From Strigomonas culicis (taxonomy: Eukaryota > Euglenozoa > Kinetoplastea > Trypanosomatida > Trypanosomatidae), in the NCBI GenBank assembly GCA_000482145.1, contig AUXH01000527.1, positions 1 through 13,634 on the forward strand: a stretch of 13,634 bases of DNA. Reading direction: 5' to 3'. The position numbers and the translations under genes are program-made. Within the stretch, counting starts at the first letter, position 1. Every line of letters begins with the position of its first letter. Positions 6,645-13,634 of this stretch are shown here, one piece after another. The notes under the pieces are model-generated. The model made no database searches, was not told where the DNA came from, and worked only from the letters and a program-made list of their open reading frames with translations.

Positions 6645-7991
6645 TTATACAGTGCTGCCAAACTCATTCTTAATATGTTTGAGCAGCACCGAACAGAGTT
6701 GCTCGCGGTCATTAATGTCGTTGAACTCATCATGAAGACCCACGAGTCCGCTCCCACGCTCCATGAAAGTGGACAAGGAATAGTCCTTCCCCAGCCGGTG
6801 GTCCGTCACTCGGTTTTGGGGATAATTGTACGTCCGCATCTTGTCAGACCGCTCACCGCTGCTCCACTGGCTCGACCACGCGGCGTGCAGAGAGGAGTGC
6901 TGCTCTCGCACCTTCTGCGCGAGAATCTGCTGCGCGACCATCTGCAGCGCGAGCTCCTTGTTCCCGAGCGCGGATCTCGACTGATGGCACTTCACACTAA
7001 TTCCCGTTGGCTTGTGCGTCAGCACGACGCAGTTGGAGCTGCTCTGCATGCCCTGGCCCCCGGGTCCGGAGCCGCGAACAAAGTCAATTTTGCAGTCGCT
7101 CTCGTGCACATTTACCGCGACTGGGTCGAGCACGGGCATCATGGTGAACACTGCCGTGGAGGTCTGCATCTTACCGGCTGCGTCCGTCACGGGCACTCGC
7201 TGCACTTTGTGAACGCCAATTTCGTGGTGGAAGTTACGGTACACATCGTTCCCCGTCAACTGGAACTTGAAGGTGCCAGACACGGTCCCTTCACCTGTGC
7301 CACTGGCCTCCTGGTCCGCATCTTCGCCGCTGCTCACGCGCATCTCACGGAACTCCTTCGCATAGGCCTTGAACATCTCTGCGAGCTCGCTTGCAAAGAG
7401 TCCGGCCTCCTCGCCACCGGCCTTGCCAGCAACAGTGCACGTCCACGTCTTACTGGAGGAGCCCACGACATCCTCAGAGCGCAGCCGCCTTTCCATAAGT
7501 ACACGCACCTCGTCATCCAAGAGACGTACCTTCTCGAGAATCACGTCCACGTCTTCCCTTGCCATCTCGAGAAGCTCCTCATCGGTGTCGGAGAGAGTAC
7601 TGTCCTTTTTCCTCTGCTCCATCTGTGTCTGCAGCGACAGCGTGTCATCCAGCTCCTTCAAGACGGAGGAGAGCTTCCCCGCCACGTCCAGCTCATCGCG
7701 GTAGTTGGTGTTCCAACGCACCATGTCAAAAGGGCTACCATCCACTTTGTTCGTCAATCCCTTCTGTGGAACAGTCTCCTGCCACTTCTGAACGCTAAGA
7801 TCCTTCTCATGAAGCCGAAGGAAATACTCTACCACGAGGGGGTGATGGATGGGGTCGAGAAGAAGGCGTGTGGGGGGTTGAAGGACCCAGTTGCTATAAT
7901 CAATTTTGTTCACCACTACTTTTTTCACGCCACCAGTGGTCTCGCCGGCACCAAAGCGCAGCAGCGAGGTGCGCGCAAACAAAGATCTCAT
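6645..7991 (-). CDS. MRF1: Mitochondrial class I peptide chain release factor, RF1 type (448 aa)
   Basis: The protein recognises stop codons on the mitochondrial ribosome and triggers peptidyl-tRNA hydrolysis. A basic N-terminus (MRSLFARTSLLRFG) looks like a mitochondrial presequence. Helical domain 1 is at about 95-220. The codon-recognition region contains VQRVPVTDAAG with the RF1-type PxT motif at 267-269 and Gln264. The catalytic GGQ is at 311-313 within GSGPGGQGMQSSSNCV. A typical RF C-terminal motif RTYNYPQNRVTDHR is at 386-399. An RF1-only reader (UAA/UAG) fits kinetoplastid mitochondria, where UGA encodes Trp. Two oddities stand out. The His of the bacterial RIHTS motif (His193 in Thermus RF1, which stacks between stop-codon bases) is Gln276 here. 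The sequence after GGQ resembles the MTRFR/C12orf65 rescue factors (SNCVVLTHKPTGISVKCHQSRS-like) more than bacterial RF1. A long open frame on the other strand is a shadow. Confidence 0.93.
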   Translation of the reverse strand: MRSLFARTSLLRFGAGETTGGVKKVVVNKIDYSNWVLQPPTRLLLDPIHHPLVVEYFLRLHEKDLSVQKWQETVPQKGLTNKVDGSPFDMVRWNTNYRDELDVAGKLSSVLKELDDTLSLQTQMEQRKKDSTLSDTDEELLEMAREDVDVILEKVRLLDDEVRVLMERRLRSEDVVGSSSKTWTCTVAGKAGGEEAGLFASELAEMFKAYAKEFREMRVSSGEDADQEASGTGEGTVSGTFKFQLTGNDVYRNFHHEIGVHKVQRVPVTDAAGKMQTSTAVFTMMPVLDPVAVNVHESDCKIDFVRGSGPGGQGMQSSSNCVVLTHKPTGISVKCHQSRSALGNKELALQMVAQQILAQKVREQHSSLHAAWSSQWSSGERSDKMRTYNYPQNRVTDHRLGKDYSLSTFMERGSGLVGLHDEFNDINDREQLCSVLLKHIKNEFGSTV

Positions 7992-8032
7992 CGATTAAAG
8001 GATGTCGTGGTCAACCAAATTTGTTGTTATAT

Positions 8033-8098
8033 CTGGTATCGTCCAAAAAAGAGTTGAAGAGAGAAACAGAAACACACACACAGAGAGAGAAAGAGAGA
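8033..8098 (-). promoter_or_regulatory. Predicted spliced-leader acceptor, release-factor gene
   Basis: On the minus strand a strong CT/TG-rich tract (about 8045-8098) has no internal AG, and the first AG after it is at 8034-8033, about 41 nt before the ATG at 7991. This is one of the clearest acceptors in the window. Confidence 0.65.
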
Positions 8099-8316
8099 AT
8101 GCTTAGGTTTTACAAATGAAAAGTGAATAGAGTAATAAAGAGAAAGCATGAACATACATACTGATATACGTATGTGGTGAGCGTCCAAGAAGAACAGGTC
8201 TAAATTGGTAAAATACATGATAAAAGATGTGCGACCTATATCATACATAGCTTATTTAGAACAAAAGGAGAAAAAACAAGAGATAGTATTTACATGTTTT
8301 TATTTGCGTGAATGTG

Positions 8317-10647
8317 CTACGACAGATCATCGCAATAGTCGATGAATTCTTGGAATTGCTTGAATGTAATGTCCCCGTTTTCGTCTTGCTGTCCATCAAA
8401 CAGCATGGAGACGAGCATATCCTCGTCGGGCTTGTTGACATTGAAGTGCATCACCTCGTTCAGTGACTTGCGGAAGGTGTCGCGGTTGAGGCGGGAGTTG
8501 GCACTATGATCGGCCAGCAAGCGGAATTGCTCTTGCACGGTGCCCTTGCGCTGGATCAGCTTATGTTGTAGCGACTTGCGCAACTGGCGGTGGCGGTGTT
8601 TGATCTCTGAGACGGACGCGGTGTCCTTCATGGTGGTATTTATTGTCATGTTCACATTCTTGACGGAGCGTGCCGACAAGGAGGCCTCGTCCATGTTTTC
8701 GATGCCCGCATTGACAATTTCAAGAAACTGGTCGTAGCTAATGATGCCGTTGCTTCCAGGCGCAATGTTCTGCACAAGCAGCACAGCCTCCTCATCGGAT
8801 ATAGTGCAGCTGCAGGAACGGAGAAATTCCTTCACTTGCTGGTACCCCAAAGTACCCTGAGGGGCTAAGCTACGGTACGCCTCATTGGCTTTCTTGAACT
8901 TCAAGCTGATCTGTTGTTTGAGCAGTAGCAGAAGGTAGCGCATCTTGTCTTCGTTGGTCGGGTTATCGGTTCCGTTGACGATATGCTGCGTCATGTCATC
9001 CATTTCCAGCAGCAAGAACGGGCGCTTGAAAATAACGACTTCCTTTCCCACCTGAAAGTCCGATGGTGTGTAGGGTCGTGTGGTGCCGTTAGGCAATTCC
9101 ATGCGGTGCTTGCCCTTGGTGAGGAAGCGGCCTCCCATAAAACCCGAGTTCCGAATCGCCTTTTCGGTAACCTCCACTTCGTCCGTTTCACGGTAGAAAG
9201 CAACAAGGAAGCGTCGACCCTCATCATCCTTTGACAAAGGCTTCGCGAATTTGGCAGAGAACTTCATCACACGGCCCGTCTCATGGATCACCTTTTCGAG
9301 GTCAATCCGCGCTGTCTTCCCCTCGAGTGTGAGCCAGTTATCGCGCTTCTCTGTTTCACTGCCAAATCCGTTTGGCGGCGGCGGATAGAACATCACCTTG
9401 TGATTCTTCTGCTCGGACAGAAACGGCTTGATATCGATGGCGGGCTCCAAACTGAATCCACAATTCGCCTTCACGTAGTCACGGGTAAACTGATCGCAGT
9501 CGTAGACAAAAAATGGCTTGCCGTAAATGGTGTACGTCTCGCCAATGTGAATATCTTCCGCGGAGAGATAGTTGTTCTTCATCAACTTGCCGTAGGTGTG
9601 CTCCTGGAATCTGCTCGCAGCGAGATCGGAGCCCGGTTTAGGGACGCGCTGACGGCTAAGGAGGATCGGTCCGCCCGTCGAACCGCAGTTTTCTGGACGA
9701 TCCTCCACAATTTCAATGGATGTGTTTTCCGAGTAGAGCCGAATAACACAAAAATGCAGATCGCCTGAAATGTTCGCGCGATCATCCCACAGCGCAAGAT
9801 ACGACAAGTGTTCTTTGATCGGATTTTTGAAGAACTGACGTGCAATGGTGATGTCCTCGTTCGAGTGCTTTGAGTAAATACCAGCCAGCTGCTGCTCCAC
9901 CGCGCGGCGCAGGTCCATATCATCCGAAGTCACACCGCGAACGGCGCTTTTCGAAAAGGTATTTTTGACGGAAGCACTATACACGTCATCTGGCCATGGC
10001 ACGGCAGCAGGGGCTTCTTCGCCGAGCACCTCGCGGGCATACTTACGACTGCGGGCGTCCATGTCCACAATAGTGTATATAATCCCGTAAATAGTGACAC
10101 TTCCACCAATTTGAAAATCGCTCAATAAGAAAATATTGCTCGGATTGCGCGTGTCTTTTGGGACTTGGCGGCGATCTAGAATTCTCGTGTCAGTAATTCC
10201 ACTGTTGATTTCTTGTGACTCCTGAATGGATATGCTATTGTCTTCAACGTGAAACCTAATGCACACCTTCCGAACACGTTCCTTTTCCATCGTACTGTTT
10301 TGAACCGTCTCTTTGAAAAATCCGGCGAACCGGGCGACAAAGTATTTTTTATCTTCCTCGGAGATTTCCTCAGAAAACCATCCATTCCACACATCCACAT
10401 CATTGATATCCTCTAAAGGTTTCCGCGAAGATCTCGTTTTGTCTCCGTCAAACGCAGTATAAGTGTACTCCGTGTGTGGTGCATAATCCGTTTTCCGATC
10501 CAATTGTAAAGCATGGCTTTTACGTAGTGTGTTTCTATTCAGTGGATCATCTTGAAAATTAGCACCGATTGCTAAGGGACGGTTATCATCGGACGGCAAG
10601 TGTTCAAACCGTTTTTCCGGTTGCGTGCGCGCAGTACTGTTTTTCAT
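8317..10647 (-). CDS. Triple-DM10, EF-hand flagellar axonemal protein, RIB72/EFHC1-like (776 aa)
   Basis: Three DM10 domains are visible, at about 100-205, 277-392 and 455-557. Each ends in a signature like DFQIGGSVTIYGIIYTIVDMD (first), HIGETYTIYGKPFFVYDCD (second) or DFQVGKEVVIFKRPFLLLEMD (third). They are followed by two EF-hand-like regions (about 582-650 and 705-772). Order and size match RIB72/EFHC1 proteins, which are microtubule inner proteins inside the A-tubule of axonemal doublets. A role in the flagellar axoneme is therefore inferred. The visible EF loops (around GSNGIISYD, 631-639, and DENGDITF, 755-762) keep the central Gly and Ile but lack acidic residues at loop positions 1 and 12, so calcium binding is doubtful. 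No membrane segment or signal peptide is seen. The start at 10647 lies close behind a strong pyrimidine-AG. T. brucei and Chlamydomonas have more than one paralogue, so I give no symbol. Confidence 0.92.
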   Translation of the reverse strand: MKNSTARTQPEKRFEHLPSDDNRPLAIGANFQDDPLNRNTLRKSHALQLDRKTDYAPHTEYTYTAFDGDKTRSSRKPLEDINDVDVWNGWFSEEISEEDKKYFVARFAGFFKETVQNSTMEKERVRKVCIRFHVEDNSISIQESQEINSGITDTRILDRRQVPKDTRNPSNIFLLSDFQIGGSVTIYGIIYTIVDMDARSRKYAREVLGEEAPAAVPWPDDVYSASVKNTFSKSAVRGVTSDDMDLRRAVEQQLAGIYSKHSNEDITIARQFFKNPIKEHLSYLALWDDRANISGDLHFCVIRLYSENTSIEIVEDRPENCGSTGGPILLSRQRVPKPGSDLAASRFQEHTYGKLMKNNYLSAEDIHIGETYTIYGKPFFVYDCDQFTRDYVKANCGFSLEPAIDIKPFLSEQKNHKVMFYPPPPNGFGSETEKRDNWLTLEGKTARIDLEKVIHETGRVMKFSAKFAKPLSKDDEGRRFLVAFYRETDEVEVTEKAIRNSGFMGGRFLTKGKHRMELPNGTTRPYTPSDFQVGKEVVIFKRPFLLLEMDDMTQHIVNGTDNPTNEDKMRYLLLLLKQQISLKFKKANEAYRSLAPQGTLGYQQVKEFLRSCSCTISDEEAVLLVQNIAPGSNGIISYDQFLEIVNAGIENMDEASLSARSVKNVNMTINTTMKDTASVSEIKHRHRQLRKSLQHKLIQRKGTVQEQFRLLADHSANSRLNRDTFRKSLNEVMHFNVNKPDEDMLVSMLFDGQQDENGDITFKQFQEFIDYCDDLS

Positions 10648-10683
10648 GCTTCTTTCTTCTTCTTTTTTTTTTTTTGTGAACAG

Positions 10684-10750
10684 CTAATATTAGAAAGGGA
10701 AAAAAAAAATTGCAAGAAATAGAAAGAAAAAAGCAACGAAAGAAGAAAAA
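10684..10750 (-). promoter_or_regulatory. Predicted spliced-leader acceptor, DM10 protein gene
   Basis: On the minus strand a long T/C tract (about 10693-10750) is followed by AG at 10685-10684, about 37 nt before the ATG at 10647. Confidence 0.6.
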
Positions 10751-11168
10751 GAAATTTCCTTTAATTAAAATATGTTGGGAGGAAAAACACATTGATAGTA
10801 TAAGCACGTAGATGTGTACAACTCTCTCAAGCCATGAAATATGTCCCTATGGTGTCATTAGTGTTTCATACGATGGAAACAAAAAAAAGGCACATTTTTT
10901 TTTTCTTAGTGATTCTCAGAATTATATGATAATAGTGCTCATGAATAAAGAAAAAAAAAACGCTTTTACAATTTCGTTCTAAGAATAAAAACAAAGTGCA
11001 TCTATTGTATAACGGAGAAAAAAAAAGTGGTGGTGAATTGACGAGGCTCGGTTGCTTGGAGTATAGGTACGAAATCCTTGTCAATAATTCTATAATGAAA
11101 AAGATAAATAATTAATAAATGAATAAATAATAATGACAAGCGAACTGAAAAAAAAAACGAAAAAGGGT

Positions 11169-11212
11169 ACATATATATCTATATTTATATATATACATGT
11201 GTGTGTATATAT
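11169..11212. repeat. TA-rich microsatellite with TG insert
   Basis: Alternating A/T blocks are interrupted by C and by a GTGTGTG stretch. The sequence is largely self-complementary and could fold in RNA. It lies in the presumed cyclin 3' UTR. Confidence 0.8.
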
Positions 11213-11288
11213 GGGGAAAAGGGTGAATCTAACTTTATAATAGTAATTTGAATATCTATCTTATTTCGTTCTCCTTGAAAATTTCATT

Positions 11289-11303
11289 TATATATATATA
11301 TAT
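11289..11303. repeat. (TA)n microsatellite
   Basis: Fifteen bases of perfect T/A alternation lie in the presumed cyclin 3' UTR. Confidence 0.85.
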
Positions 11304-11430
11304 GTATTGCAAATGTGAGTGCAAGTGAAAATGCTAGCAATACTTAGACATTCAACTATTATTATAACTGTTTCATAGTATTGACTACAGTAAAAAAATG
11401 TCACTATTATCATTACTACTATTGTACTTT

Positions 11431-11449
11431 TTTATTATTATTATTATTT
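11431..11449. repeat. (TTA)n microsatellite
   Basis: About six consecutive TTA/ATT units lie in the presumed cyclin 3' UTR. Confidence 0.8.
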
Positions 11450-11688
11450 CCTCTGAAGCATATTTTCCCACTTGTAAAGTTTAGCTCGCTTGTGCTTCTT
11501 TTTTTTTTGTGTGTGTGTGTATGTTCTCACTTCTCGTATTTTTTTTTTTGCATCTAAGAGGGAAAAAAAACTAGAGTACAAGAAGTTCAGATGGGGAAAA
11601 AATGCATCTAATGTGTAAAAAAAAAAAAGAACAAAACAATCAATAAAATTTTAAAAAACAAGTATCTGTTATTTTTATCGAACCCATA

Positions 11689-12618
11689 TCAGCACAGTTG
11701 AGAAACAGAAGGGAATTCTATGCTTGCAACACTATGGTATTTATGTGATAAATACTTTCGGCGGACCGCTTGCAATTTGGAGCTGCTAGAACACAGTTTT
11801 TGGGTAAATTGGAGTAGCTCCACGATAATCGGCCGCAGCTCATCCACCGTGATGCCCCTTGAAGTTAGGGTCATATCATAGTTCCAAAATTGTTTAAGAG
11901 AAATGCCGCCCTCCACACGATTATTGGCAACAAAAATAAGTATGTTGCCCAAAACAAAGGCAGCGGCTGCGATGCGCGATGGTAAATAATGAAGAAGGGG
12001 ATAGCAATGAGCAGAACTCTCCAAAAATAAAGACACTGCATCGCGTGAAACTGACGGCAAAAAGGCAATGTCCATAAAACGGCAAGCCAAGGGATAAATC
12101 GTTGGAACTGTAAACTGAAAGTGAAGTGTCGTTGCAATTTCTCGCTCCATGTCGATCACATCACTGTTTGTGTATGTATTAGCAGTGACCACCACGCAGT
12201 CGTTAACAGTCGGAGGCCACACTTCTTCGTGCTTTGCTGCAATCAAAACGGCCGTAATCCCAACTAGCTGCAATTTTGACCTGGGAATATGCTTTTTGCA
12301 CAGAAAGCGATCAATAATATCAATCGCCAAAAAGTATGTTTCTGGATGATGCTTGAATTCACCGATGACATCACCTAGCCAATCCACTAGAATTTTTCGC
12401 ATCTTGTCCGTAACTTCGGGTTGATACTCCATGTAGGTGCGCTCGGCATATAAGACTCTTTCCATATCTAAAAAATAGTCTGCAATTTCAGAGCTGTATT
12501 CTGGAACGGTCGTAGGATTGGCAGAAGGAGCAGCCGCATTTATTTGTTGTGGCTTACTTGTTACCGCGCTAAGGACATTAGTCTGGTTCGATAAAAAAGT
12601 CCGCATGTTCTCTGTCAT
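11689..12618 (-). CDS. Mitotic B-type cyclin (309 aa)
   Basis: The protein is a regulatory partner of a cyclin-dependent (CRK) kinase, probably acting at G2/M. The hallmark MRKILVDWLGDV is at 73-84 in the first cyclin box (about 40-168), with KLQLVGITAVLIAAKHEE (115-132) as the helix-3 region. A second cyclin box follows (about 170-292), and the KYLSHKYHSVA end pattern (288-298) is typical of B-type cyclins. The N-terminus holds RTFLSNQTN (6-14), an exact RxxLxxxxN destruction-box match of the kind used for APC/C-dependent degradation. The protein is short for a metazoan cyclin B because the N-terminal region is compact. Trypanosomatid CYC6- and CYC3-type cyclins are the closest named group I can suggest, without deciding between them. 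Codon usage is more AT-rich than in the left-hand genes. The start at 12618 places the destruction box at the N-terminus. Confidence 0.92.
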   Translation of the reverse strand: MTENMRTFLSNQTNVLSAVTSKPQQINAAAPSANPTTVPEYSSEIADYFLDMERVLYAERTYMEYQPEVTDKMRKILVDWLGDVIGEFKHHPETYFLAIDIIDRFLCKKHIPRSKLQLVGITAVLIAAKHEEVWPPTVNDCVVVTANTYTNSDVIDMEREIATTLHFQFTVPTIYPLACRFMDIAFLPSVSRDAVSLFLESSAHCYPLLHYLPSRIAAAAFVLGNILIFVANNRVEGGISLKQFWNYDMTLTSRGITVDELRPIIVELLQFTQKLCSSSSKLQAVRRKYLSHKYHSVASIEFPSVSQLC

Positions 12619-12696
12619 CGTAAGGTTGACAAAAAAAAGTTTATAAAAATTTCAAAAAAAAATGTATAAATGAGATTTCGTTTCAGCTATATACAA

Positions 12697-12724
12697 CTAA
12701 ACAAAAAAACACAAATGAAAGAGC
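12697..12724 (-). promoter_or_regulatory. Predicted spliced-leader acceptor, cyclin gene
   Basis: On the minus strand a T-rich tract (about 12699-12724) runs into AG at 12698-12697, about 78 nt before the ATG at 12618. Another AG lies 10 nt further at 12688-12687. Confidence 0.5.
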
Positions 12725-13460
12725 ACAGAAATAATAAAGAAAAGATGAAATTTGCAGATACACACTATTCATGGAGAAAAGAACTACATGAATTTACACA
12801 AGGATCGCCTAGTATATTATGTACTCATTCTTATCAACAACAATGATTATTATTAATCATTACTCTAATTTACAAATGCCGCAAAAAAGAGAAAGGTATG
12901 TTTTTTAAAGCTTCCATTGCAAGAAGACTGATTTTTTTAAACATTATGACACTTCAGTGTTCCTACTATAAAAAAAAAACAATTTCACAAAACTAGTAAA
13001 ATGCAGACGAATCCATCCATTTAAAAGAAAACGAGTAGAGAGAAAAAAGGAAAGACACACCGTGTGATGCATCTAGTATTAGTATTCTTTTTAAAACAAA
13101 AAAATCACAAGCATGTTGAACAAGAATCATGAACATTTTTTTCTTCTGCAGGTTTCAAACATTAGGCTCCAATATATGCATACACACATATATATATATA
13201 TATGTCCATATTTACGCGTTGGGGGTGTATATTTTTCCTCCTTTTTTTTTCATTACGCGTTTTTTCACTTCTTAAACAAAAAGAAAATACACTTATTCTC
13301 TCTTGATCAGTCAACAACCTTTTGCGATCGTGGTAAAAATTAAAAAAAAAAAACATACATCGATTCCAAACATAAGCACAAAAGAATAAGGTCAATGCAC
13401 ACAATCACCCACCCTAACTCGCAACAACAAAAAACAATAAACACCACAAAACACACATAG
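12725..13460. other. AT-rich spacer upstream of the cyclin gene
   Basis: This gene-free stretch is rich in A/T runs. It includes a TA microsatellite at about 13186-13204 and poly(A)/poly(T) tracts. Short frames are low-complexity. No RNA gene or promoter motif is recognisable. It presumably belongs to the 3' UTR and intergenic region of a further minus-strand gene outside the window. Confidence 0.55.
13186..13204. repeat. (TA)n microsatellite, palindromic
   Basis: Nearly perfect alternation of T and A flanked by AC/GT makes the tract self-complementary. It sits in the AT-rich spacer. Confidence 0.8.
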
Positions 13461-13634
13461 GACCCGCCGCGGCGGCAACGCACACCAAGAGCCCATATGA
13501 AACCGTGGTTAGCGAGCGCCCCGGCGTCCCCCGCCCCTGGCCGTTTGGCGGAGGGAGGCCCCGCCCACGACCACCAAGCGGGGCGCGCGCCCCGCCCCGC
13601 CGCCCAACCGCCTCGCCCCGTGGCCACCACCCCC
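13461..13634. other. Abrupt GC-rich contig end of unknown origin
   Basis: Composition changes sharply at about 13461. Positions 13501-13560 contain 46 G/C of 60 and 13561-13620 contain 52 of 60, next to spacer that is mostly A/T. The stretch holds two perfect palindromes: CCGCCGCGGCGG (13464-13475) and GGGGCGCGCGCCCC (13580-13593). An open minus-strand frame crosses it but runs on into AT-rich spacer and shows no domain. It could be the edge of a GC-rich gene or repeat array, or a chimeric assembly end carrying DNA from a GC-rich organism. I cannot tell which. Confidence 0.6.

Larger units (their letters stand above)
10751..11688. other. AT-rich spacer between cyclin and DM10 genes
   Basis: This gene-free stretch of nearly 1 kb is transcribed as the cyclin 3' UTR plus intergenic RNA. 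It contains A/T homopolymers, TA-rich microsatellites (11169-11212, 11289-11303), a TTA tract (11431-11449) and short TG tracts near 11511-11520. I see no tRNA, snoRNA or protein-coding signal on either strand. Confidence 0.65.

Noticed and set aside
6642..8057. A 471-codon open frame on the plus strand covering the release-factor gene
   Set aside because: It is the antisense of a definite release factor with GGQ, PxT and RTYNYPQNRVTDHR motifs. Its His/Leu/Val-rich translation shows no family. It runs against all other genes and reflects the codon bias of the real gene.
13340..13630. A 96-codon minus-strand frame at the contig end
   Set aside because: The frame joins a Gly/Ala/Arg-rich GC segment to Cys/Phe/Val-rich AT spacer, with no domain and no pyrimidine-AG-ATG context visible. 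It is probably chance.
1..13634. CRISPR arrays, insertion sequences, phage or bacterial operon features
   Set aside because: No regularly spaced repeats, transposase motifs or Shine-Dalgarno-led gene chains are visible. The architecture is eukaryotic kinetoplastid.

Overview
The window looks like nuclear DNA of a kinetoplastid protist, most likely a trypanosomatid. All eight genes I can support lie head-to-tail on the minus strand and none shows an intron. Upstream of each start codon, on the coding strand, there is a pyrimidine-rich tract followed by an AG. That is the layout of polycistronic transcription resolved by spliced-leader trans-splicing. The gene content fits: a mitochondrial RF1-type release factor, a flagellar DM10/EF-hand protein and a B-type cyclin. 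I cannot name the genus. Long AT-rich spacers full of A/T homopolymers separate genes of moderate to high GC. The left-hand genes (98-aa protein, exonuclease) are visibly more GC-rich than the right-hand ones (DM10 protein, cyclin).

Layout in transcription order, from high to low coordinates. 13461-13634 is an abrupt, very GC-rich contig end of unknown origin. 12619-13460 is an AT-rich spacer holding the cyclin 5' region. 11689-12618 encodes a mitotic B-type cyclin with an N-terminal destruction-box match. 10648-11688 is about 1 kb of AT-rich spacer with TA and TTA microsatellites. 8317-10647 encodes a 776-aa protein with three DM10 domains and degenerate EF-hands (RIB72/EFHC1 type). 6645-7991 encodes the mitochondrial class I release factor. 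5596-6378 encodes a membrane protein with an ICMT/DUF1295-like motif. 4521-5285 encodes a PaiB-like FMN-binding-fold protein with a C-terminal membrane anchor. 3513-3779 encodes an 88-aa tail-anchored protein I do not recognise. 1700-3070 encodes a DEDDh 3'-5' exonuclease. 1041-1337 encodes a 98-aa acidic, proline-rich protein I do not recognise. 1-1040 has no convincing gene.

Two diverged copies of an element of about 270 bp (58-323 and 4026-4301) lie in the spacers as direct repeats. They share a 27-nt identical block and end in an oligo(A) run on the plus strand. They could be SIDER/RIME-like short retroposons. Alternatively they could be duplicated non-coding transcription units, because each has a T-tract, an AG and a very short ATG frame when read on the minus strand.

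The genes do not form one pathway, which is normal for a trypanosomatid polycistron. Those most worth a second look are the release factor (RF1 codon-recognition motif, but the conserved decoding histidine is a glutamine and the GGQ neighbourhood resembles MTRFR/C12orf65 proteins), the membrane-anchored PaiB-like protein, and the repeat pair.
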